From: Sphingomonadaceae bacterium
GTDB lineage: Bacteria; Pseudomonadota; Alphaproteobacteria; Sphingomonadales; Sphingomonadaceae
Direction of reading: 5' to 3'
DNA: 12,248 nucleotides
NCBI GenBank assembly: GCA_019239785.1
Contig: JAFAZM010000128.1
Coordinates: 1-12,248 of the forward strand
A model generated the notes under the pieces. It ran no database searches, was not told the DNA's origin, and saw only the letters and a list, made by a program, of their open reading frames with translations. This document shows positions 7,254-12,248 of this stretch, one piece after another; the stretch's first letter is position 1, and each line of letters begins with the position of its first letter. The translations under genes were made by a program, and so were the position numbers.

Positions 7254-7381
7254 GACCCTCATCCCAACCTTCTCCCGCAAGCGGGAGAAGGAGTGCGCCG
7301 CTGCGGGGCTCGTCCTCCTTACCTCTCCCCCCTGCCCTTCTTACCCTCTCCCGCTCGCGGGAGAGGGCAGGGTGAGGGTCT
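7254..7381. repeat. Paired inverted palindromic repeats after ppa
   Basis: Two related palindromes lie in opposite orientation. At 7268-7291 CCTTCTCCCGC/GCGGGAGAAGG is a perfect 11-bp stem with an AA loop. At 7344-7367 CCCTCTCCCGC/GCGGGAGAGGG is a perfect 11-bp stem with a TC loop. Their outer flanks, AGACCCTCATCCC and AGGGTGAGGGTCT, are also complementary, so the pair could form one long cruciform or terminator-like hairpin. A T-rich run (7387-7393) lies about 20 bases beyond the second stem. A bidirectional or transcript-protecting role after ppa is plausible but unproven. Confidence 0.75.
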
Positions 7382-7461
7382 CCTTCTTTTTTTCTTCCTT
7401 CTCAGCCCACTGGACGACTCTCGCGCCACGCCCCTAAGGAAGCGGCACTTTCCCTCCGCGT

Positions 7462-7465
7462 GGAG
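7462..7465 (+). promoter_or_regulatory. Ribosome binding site that favours the ATG at 7475 for the M61 gene
   Basis: GGAG lies 9 bases before the ATG at 7475. The alternative in-frame GTG at 7460 overlaps this site and would put five extra residues (MEPLP) before an otherwise normal signal peptide. The ATG is therefore the likelier start. Confidence 0.55.
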
Positions 7466-7474
7466 CCATTGCCG

Positions 7475-9388
7475 ATGCGTCTCTTGTCCGCCGCCGCCCT
7501 CGCCCTCGTCCTTGCCGCCCCGGCCGCGACCGCCCAGGTCGGCGTCGCCAGGCCGCAGCCGGTGCCGATGGAGGAGCCGATGCCGCCGGCGCGGGACATC
7601 CCCTATCCGGGCACCTTGCGGCTCGACGTGGATGCGAGCGACACCAGCCGCGGCATCTATCGCGTCGTCGAGACGATCCCGGTCGCGCATCCCGGCCGGC
7701 TGACCCTGCTTTATCCGCAATGGCTGCCCGGCAATCACGGGCCCAGCGGGCCGATCTCCTCGCTCGCCGGCATCCGCATCACCGCGAACGGCCGCCCGAT
7801 CGCCTGGCTGCGCGACCCGGCCTATGTCTACGCCTTCCATGTCGACGTGCCCGCCGGCGCGCGCGAGCTTCGCGTCGAGTTCCAGCATCTCTCGCCGACC
7901 GATCCGAGCCAGGGCCGCGTCACGATGACGCCGGCGATCCTGAACCTGCAATGGGAGAAGATGTCGCTCTACCCGGCCGGCTATTTCACCCGCGGCATTC
8001 CGGTCCAGGCGAACGTGACCTACCCGACCGGCTGGCAGGCGGCGACCTCGCTCGACGTCGCCAGCCGCGCCGGCGCCCGCATCTCCTACCGGGCCGTGCC
8101 CTACGAGACTTTGGTCGATTCCCCGGTCTTCGCCGGCCGCTATTACCGGCGCGAGGATCTCGGCAACCACATGGCGCTCAACATCTTCGCCGACGAGCCG
8201 GGCGACCTCGCCGCCACGCCGGCGCAGATCGAGGTCCATCGCCGCCTCGCCGAGCAGGAGCTCAGGCTCTACGGCACCCAGCATTTCAGCCATTACGAAT
8301 TCCTGCTCGCGCTCACCGACGAGCTGGGCGGGATCGGGCTCGAGCATCTGCGCTCCTCGGAGAACAGCGAGGACCGCGACTATTTCACCGGCTGGAACAT
8401 GGGCTCGGCGGGGCGCGACCTGCTCGCCCACGAATCCAACCATAGCTGGGACGGCAAGTATCGCCGCGGCGCCGACCTCTGGACGCCGACCTACAACGTG
8501 CCGATGCGCGACAGCCTGCTCTGGGTCTATGAGGGGCAGGACCAGTTCTGGGGCTTCGTCCTCGCCGCCCGCTCCGGCCTGATGCCGGCCGACGACGTGC
8601 TCGCCGAGTTCGCCCGCACCGCGGCGATCTACGACACCATGCCCGGCCGTGCGTGGCGGCCTTTGATCGACACCACCAACGATCCGATCGTGCAGGGCCG
8701 GCGGCCGCATCCCTGGACGAGCTGGATGCGCAGCGAGGATTATTATTCCGAAGGCATGCTGATCTGGCTGGAGGCGGACGCGAAGCTCCGCCAGCTCTCC
8801 GGCGGCCGCAAGTCGATGAACAATTTCGCCCGCGCCTTCTTCGGGATCAATCCGGGCGACCAGGGCGTCGCCACCTATACGTTCGAGGACGTCGTGCGGA
8901 CGCTGAACGGGATCCAGCCGTTCGACTGGGCGAGCTGGCTGCACGACCGGGTCTACAATGTCGGGCCGGCGCCGCTCGCCTGGATCCAGGCCTCCGGCTA
9001 CCGGCTCGTCTATCGCGACACGCCGACGCCCTATTGGACCTCGCGCGAGCACGACCGGAAGGTCTTCGACCTCACCTTCTCGATCGGCGCGACGATCGGC
9101 GAGGGTGGGCGGATTTCCGGCGTCGCCTGGGACGGGCCGATGTTCCAGGCCGGCGGAACCGCCGGCGCCATGATCGTCGCTGTCAACGGCCGGCCTTATT
9201 CGAACGACCTGCTGCGCCAGGCGATCAGGGAGGCGCGCGGCGGCCACGATCCGATCCGGCTGCTCGTGAAGCGTGGCGACCGCTTCCGGGAGCTCAGCCT
9301 CGATTATCATGACGGGCTGCGCTATCCGGCGCTGGAGCGGGTCGGCACCGGGCCGTCGAATCTCGACGCCCTGCTCGCACCGCTCTAA
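7475..9388 (+). CDS. M61-family metallopeptidase with C-terminal PDZ domain, exported
   Basis: Probably a periplasmic zinc aminopeptidase of the M61 group; the type member, glycyl aminopeptidase, was described from Sphingomonas capsulata. It has 637 residues with the signal peptide MRLLSAAALALVLAAPAATA. The N-terminal beta-rich region holds LLYPQWLPGNHGPSGPISSL (78-97), equivalent to the family's PxWxPG motif. The zinc site is HESNH at 319-323 followed by SW, with the third ligand E353 in LLWVYEGQDQFW. A PDZ-like module spans about 535-610 (AGAMIVAVNGRPYSNDLL). HESNH keeps both histidines and the glutamate but differs from the commoner HEFFH. Substrate preference cannot be read from the sequence. 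It is followed after 23 bp by an exported amidase. The very long antisense frame here is a GC-rich shadow. Confidence 0.9.
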   Translation: MRLLSAAALALVLAAPAATAQVGVARPQPVPMEEPMPPARDIPYPGTLRLDVDASDTSRGIYRVVETIPVAHPGRLTLLYPQWLPGNHGPSGPISSLAGIRITANGRPIAWLRDPAYVYAFHVDVPAGARELRVEFQHLSPTDPSQGRVTMTPAILNLQWEKMSLYPAGYFTRGIPVQANVTYPTGWQAATSLDVASRAGARISYRAVPYETLVDSPVFAGRYYRREDLGNHMALNIFADEPGDLAATPAQIEVHRRLAEQELRLYGTQHFSHYEFLLALTDELGGIGLEHLRSSENSEDRDYFTGWNMGSAGRDLLAHESNHSWDGKYRRGADLWTPTYNVPMRDSLLWVYEGQDQFWGFVLAARSGLMPADDVLAEFARTAAIYDTMPGRAWRPLIDTTNDPIVQGRRPHPWTSWMRSEDYYSEGMLIWLEADAKLRQLSGGRKSMNNFARAFFGINPGDQGVATYTFEDVVRTLNGIQPFDWASWLHDRVYNVGPAPLAWIQASGYRLVYRDTPTPYWTSREHDRKVFDLTFSIGATIGEGGRISGVAWDGPMFQAGGTAGAMIVAVNGRPYSNDLLRQAIREARGGHDPIRLLVKRGDRFRELSLDYHDGLRYPALERVGTGPSNLDALLAPL

Positions 9389-9411
9389 CAAAAGTGGGAA
9401 GGGGGACGCCC

Positions 9412-10974
9412 ATGAAGCGTATCGCGCTCGTCACCGCACTCGTTGCAGGAGCCGCCGCCATGGCCGCATCCGCCCAGCCGACCGCCGAGAAGCAGACCCG
9501 CGAGGCGCTGCAGCGGATCGCGACGCTCAACCCGCGCATCAACGCGGTGATCGCGGTCGATCCGACCGCGCTCGACCAGGCCCGCGCGCTCGACCGCATC
9601 CGCCGCGCCCGCGGCCCCCTGTTCGGCATGCCGATCCTGATCAAGGACAATATCGAGACCGACGGGCCGCTGCCGACCACCGCAGGCAGCCTCGCCCTAG
9701 CCGACAATGTCACCCATCGCGACGCGCCGCTGGTGGCGCGGCTCAGGGCGGCGGGCGCGGTGATCGTCGGGAAGACCAACCTTTCCGAATGGGCGAACAT
9801 CCGCTCGAACAATTCGATCTCCGGCTGGAGCGCGGTCGGCGGCCAGACCCGCAACCCGCATGCGCTGAACCGCAACCCGTGCGGCTCCTCCTCCGGCAGC
9901 GGCTCGGCGGTCGCGGCCGGCATGGTGCCGGCGGCGATCGGCACCGAGACCGACGGCTCGATCACCTGCCCGGCCGCGATCAACGGCATCGTCGGCTTCA
10001 AGCCCACGGTCGGCCTGGTCAGCCGCACCCATGTCGTGCCGATCAGCCACAGCCAGGACACGCCGGGGCCGATGACCCGCACGGTGCGCGACGCGGCGCT
10101 CGTGCTTAATGCGATCACCGGCACGGACGCCGCCGACCCGGCCACCGCCGACGCCGACGCGCACCGCGCCGATTATGCCGCGGGCCTGCGCCCCGACGCA
10201 TTGCGCGGCGTCAGGATCGGCGTGATGCGCTTCGCCTCCGGCTTCGGCACCAACGAGGCGCTGGGGGCGGCGCTCTCGGTGCTGCGCGCGCAGGGCGCCA
10301 CGCTGGTCGACATCAATGAGCTGCAGGGCCGCCAGGAGATGGGGCGGAACGAGCACGCAGTCCTGATCGCCGAATTGAAGCAGGACATGAACGCCTATCT
10401 GGCGACGCTGCCGCAGAGCGTCCGCAGCCGCACGCTTGCCGACCTGATCGCCTTCAACCGCGCCCATGCCGACGAGGAATTGGCCTTGTTCGGCCAGGAA
10501 TTGTTCGAGCAGGCGGAGGCGACGCACGGTTATGACGACGCCTATCGCCATGCCCGCGAGACCAGCCTGCGCCTTGCCGGCCGCGAGGGCATCGACAAAT
10601 TGCTCCACGACAACAATGTCGTCGCTTTGGTCGGCCCGACCATGCCGCCGGCATGGCCGATCGACGCGGTGAACGGCGACCAGATCTCCGGCGGCGGCGC
10701 CGGCAACCTCGCCGCGATCGCCGGCTATCCGCACCTCACCGTGCCGATGGGGACGGTGCGCGGCCTGCCGGTCGGCCTCTCCTTCATCGGCGCGCGCTGG
10801 GACGACGCCCGCATCCTTGCGCTCGGCTACGCCTATGAGCAGGCCTCGCACCGGATCGCGACGCCGCGCTTCGTCAATTCGATCGAGGAGACGCCCGAGA
10901 TCGCCCGGCATTTGCGGCCGCACGGTCACTCGGCACCTCCAGCGTCGCGCCGTGGCGCAAGAGCGCGGCGGTAG
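9412..10974 (+). CDS. Amidase-signature family hydrolase, exported
   Basis: An amidase of the Ser-cisSer-Lys class, probably periplasmic. It has 520 residues with the signal peptide MKRIALVTALVAGAAAMAAS. The catalytic lysine is K78 (ILIKDNIE). The cis-serine is S159 in CGSSSGSGSAVAAG, and the nucleophile is S183 in GTETDGSITCPA, the expected 24 residues later. The motif reads DGSITCP where many GatA-type enzymes have GGSIRxP. This, with the signal peptide and absence of gatB/gatC, argues against GatA and for a general amidase; the natural amide substrate is unknown. The ATG at 9412 has AAGGGGG six bases upstream; the longer GTG-started reading at 9394 overlaps that site. It sits 23 bp after the peptidase and 7 bp before the OmpA-like gene, so the three are likely co-transcribed. 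Confidence 0.92.
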   Translation: MKRIALVTALVAGAAAMAASAQPTAEKQTREALQRIATLNPRINAVIAVDPTALDQARALDRIRRARGPLFGMPILIKDNIETDGPLPTTAGSLALADNVTHRDAPLVARLRAAGAVIVGKTNLSEWANIRSNNSISGWSAVGGQTRNPHALNRNPCGSSSGSGSAVAAGMVPAAIGTETDGSITCPAAINGIVGFKPTVGLVSRTHVVPISHSQDTPGPMTRTVRDAALVLNAITGTDAADPATADADAHRADYAAGLRPDALRGVRIGVMRFASGFGTNEALGAALSVLRAQGATLVDINELQGRQEMGRNEHAVLIAELKQDMNAYLATLPQSVRSRTLADLIAFNRAHADEELALFGQELFEQAEATHGYDDAYRHARETSLRLAGREGIDKLLHDNNVVALVGPTMPPAWPIDAVNGDQISGGGAGNLAAIAGYPHLTVPMGTVRGLPVGLSFIGARWDDARILALGYAYEQASHRIATPRFVNSIEETPEIARHLRPHGHSAPPASRRGARARR

Positions 10975-10981
10975 CAGCCCG

Positions 10982-11398
10982 ATGGGCAGGCTGCTGTCCC
11001 GCAGCCTGGCGCCGGTCCTTCTCCTGTCGGCAACGCCGGGCCTCGGCTGCATGCCGGGCGAATTCAACTTCGCGACGGGCAGCGCCCGGCTGAATCCGCG
11101 CGACCATTGGGTGATCGCCGATATCCTTCGGCAGTTCCGGGCTCGACCGGGGGTCGTGGTGGAGTTGACCGCGGCGACAGACGGCATCGGGCCGGCCGAC
11201 GCGAACCTGCGTCTCGCCCGCCGCCGAGGCGAAGCGGTGAAGGCGGCGCTGGTCAGGCGCGGCATACCGGCCCGCGTGATCCGGATCGTCGCCGAAGGCG
11301 CGGGAGGCCGGCGAGGCGCGGACCCGTATATGCGTGTGGTATCCTACGCGCTGATTGAGGCGGCCGCCCCGGCGCGCAGCAACACCGACCATTGCTGA
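10982..11398 (+). CDS. Small OmpA-C-like envelope protein
   Basis: A 138-residue protein with an N-terminal hydrophobic export signal (MGRLLSRSLAPVLLLSATPG) and a divergent OmpA/MotB-type peptidoglycan-binding domain from about residue 26. Landmarks are FNFATGSARLNPRD near the start, ATDGIGPADANLRLARRR at 65-82, and GIPARVIRIVAEGAG. D67 and R82 fall where the diaminopimelate-binding Asp and Arg occur in OmpA domains. C23 follows LG, but the site is not a good lipobox (Gly at -3), so lipidation is doubtful. C138 is the last residue, so a C23-C138 disulfide is possible. The start at 10982 is chosen because upstream in-frame residues are Arg/Ser-rich and lie inside the amidase gene. Seven bases separate it from the amidase stop, and its Shine-Dalgarno is poor, which suggests translational coupling. 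Confidence 0.72.
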   Translation: MGRLLSRSLAPVLLLSATPGLGCMPGEFNFATGSARLNPRDHWVIADILRQFRARPGVVVELTAATDGIGPADANLRLARRRGEAVKAALVRRGIPARVIRIVAEGAGGRRGADPYMRVVSYALIEAAAPARSNTDHC

Positions 11399-11435
11399 GC
11401 GCGAAGGCAAAGGCAGACGTCCCAGCTTCGGACGA

Positions 11436-11807
11436 CTAATTGGTGCGCTGAGGCTTCGGACGCTTCGGCTTCTTCACGACGCGGCGACGCCCGGCCTCGA
11501 GCGCGACGCTGACCAGGCGCTGGAGCTCGTCGGCATCGTCATAGACGTCGCTCGGCGCGCGGCGATAGTTCATCTGGTCGATGCTCCCGTCCTTGAAAGC
11601 GACGGTGAAGCGCTCCGGGCTGACCTGGTCCCAGAAGGCGTCCGCCTCGGCGTCGGACTTCAGCCAGAGCTCGCCATCGACCATGATCGCGAAGATGGTG
11701 CCGTCGAGATAGAGCGTCCCGCCGCCCATCATCTTGCGCAGCGACAGCCGGCCCATCGGCTCCAGCGCTTCCTCGAGCCAGGCGTAGAGACCTTCGTCGA
11801 TCGGCAT
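11436..11807 (-). CDS. TfoX N-terminal domain protein
   Basis: A 123-residue cytoplasmic protein consisting only of a TfoX/Sxy N-terminal domain. LSLRKMMGGGTLYLDGTIFA (21-40) matches the family's 'RKMFGG.g.Y.dG..FA' pattern, followed by GELWLKSDAEAD. The C-terminus is basic (KKPKRPKPQRTN). In gammaproteobacteria full-length TfoX/Sxy is a competence regulator, but stand-alone N-terminal-domain proteins like this are widespread and their role is not established. Competence should not be inferred. GGAGAAG lies just ahead of the ATG at 11807. It converges with the OmpA-like gene (37 bp between stops) and lies downstream of the TPR gene across a repeat-containing gap. Confidence 0.85.
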   Translation of the reverse strand: MPIDEGLYAWLEEALEPMGRLSLRKMMGGGTLYLDGTIFAIMVDGELWLKSDAEADAFWDQVSPERFTVAFKDGSIDQMNYRRAPSDVYDDADELQRLVSVALEAGRRRVVKKPKRPKPQRTN

Positions 11808-11841
11808 ATCTCTTCTCCCGACACCCCCACCGTTCGGGCTG

Positions 11842-11890
11842 TTGACGGGGCTGCGCTGTCCCCCGGACAGCGCCGACAGCGCCCCATCAA
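11842..11890. repeat. Nested hairpin upstream of the TfoX-domain gene
   Basis: GCGCTGTCC (11853-11861) pairs perfectly with GGACAGCGC (11865-11873) around a CCC loop. TTGACGGGGC (11842-11851) pairs with GCCCCATCAA (11881-11890) at nine of ten positions, and CGACAGC lies between the two stems on the right side. No T-tract follows on either strand, so a classical rho-independent terminator is unlikely. It could still end or stabilise the TPR transcript. Confidence 0.6.
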
Positions 11891-11934
11891 TGTCGAAGCC
11901 CTATTCTTCTTCTCTGCCGTAAAGGAAAAGAAGG

Positions 11935-11962
11935 CCCTTCGACAGGCTCAGGGCGAACGGAG
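11935..11962. repeat. Short dispersed repeat of the CCCTTCGACAGG type
   Basis: CCCTTCGACAGGCTCAGGGC followed by GAACGGAG is a dispersed intergenic motif I recognise from many sphingomonad genomes. CCCT...AGGG gives it a small hairpin. It lies 17 bases from the TPR gene stop. Only one copy is in this window. Confidence 0.6.
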
Positions 11963-11979
11963 TGTGGCGAAGACCTGAG

Positions 11980-12248
11980 CTAAGGTTGCCTCAAGCCGTC
12001 TCGCTTGCGAATCGTCTCCGGGCGGTTCGGATCGAGCGTGAGCGCATGCTCGAAGGCCGCGAGCGCCTGCGCCCGATCGCCCTGCTGCAGATACGCATCG
12101 CCAAGGCTGTCCCAGGCTTCCGCCGATTGCGGATGCTCGGCGATCACCCGTTCGAACACGGCGCGCGCGACCGCGTAATTGTCGACCTTGAGCAATTCGT
12201 AGCCGAGCCAGTTCATGTCGTAGGCGGTGTCCGCCGCCGCGCCCTCGG
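11980..12248 (-). CDS. TPR-repeat protein, C-terminal part (cut by window edge)
   Basis: The minus-strand frame is open to the right edge, so the protein starts outside the window. An internal ATG at 12216 is not a convincing start, because the residues before it (AAADTAYD) continue the frame. The visible 89 or so residues end in at least two tetratricopeptide units: YAVARAVFERVIAEHPQSAE and AWDSLGDAYLQQGDRAQALA followed by AFEHALTLDPNRPET. Such a C-terminal tail, with LGYELL followed by DSLG.AY, occurs on several secreted hydrolases as well as on plain TPR proteins. The catalytic part, if any, cannot be seen. TPRs usually mediate protein-protein contact. Confidence 0.75.
   Translation of the reverse strand, partial: EGAAADTAYDMNWLGYELLKVDNYAVARAVFERVIAEHPQSAEAWDSLGDAYLQQGDRAQALAAFEHALTLDPNRPETIRKRDGLRQP

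Noticed and set aside
7344..7400. Simple rho-independent terminator after ppa
   Set aside because: The stem is strong but the T-rich run begins about 20 bases after it rather than immediately, and the palindrome belongs to a dispersed repeat family, so it was listed as a repeat.
7319..9391. 690-residue minus-strand frame opposite the M61 gene
   Set aside because: Although longer than the real gene, it is Arg/Gly/Ala/Asp-rich without domains and runs through the repeat pair at 7254-7381. The plus strand has signal peptide, zinc site and PDZ.
9412..10974. Assignment of the amidase as GatA (Glu-tRNA amidotransferase subunit)
   Set aside because: It has a signal peptide, the DGSITCP variant at the nucleophile and no gatB or gatC neighbour.
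9697..11265. 522-residue minus-strand frame opposite the amidase and OmpA-like genes
   Set aside because: Low-complexity antisense translation spanning two genes whose plus-strand products have recognisable catalytic and binding motifs.
11436..11807. Reading the TfoX-domain gene as evidence of natural competence
   Set aside because: Only the N-terminal domain is present. Such stand-alone proteins are common without competence, and no competence genes are in the window.

Overview
The window looks like chromosomal DNA from an alphaproteobacterium of the Sphingomonadales. It is GC-rich. It carries a hisS-prfA-prmC-DUF4167 block, DUF4167 being essentially an alphaproteobacterial family. It also has an M61 peptidase of the kind first described from Sphingomonas, and several of the short palindromic intergenic repeats common in sphingomonad genomes. 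No rRNA, tRNA or CRISPR array was seen.

Layout, left to right. Positions 1-260 hold the 5' end of an IS5-type insertion sequence whose transposase runs off the left edge. Its outer end abuts half of a palindromic repeat. Next comes a minus-strand block read right to left: two tandem paralogous secreted proteins of unknown function (6429-4703), then hisS, prfA, prmC and a DUF4167 gene (4642-322). HisRS charges tRNA-His, PrfA (RF1) terminates at UAA/UAG, and PrmC methylates the GGQ glutamine of release factors, so this is mainly a translation cluster. A 148-bp inverted repeat separates prfA from prmC, and one arm supplies the prmC ribosome binding site.

From 6706 the plus strand carries ppa (inorganic pyrophosphatase). 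A paired inverted palindromic element follows, then a probable three-gene unit of exported proteins: an M61 metallopeptidase with a PDZ domain, an amidase-signature hydrolase, and a small OmpA-C-like protein. The right end, on the minus strand, has a stand-alone TfoX N-terminal domain protein and the C-terminal part of a TPR protein cut by the window edge.

The least explained content is the pair of six-cysteine secreted paralogs upstream of hisS. After that come the repeats: at least five palindromic elements of several families, one apparently split by the insertion sequence and one embedded in the release-factor operon. Most of the rest is core metabolism or translation.
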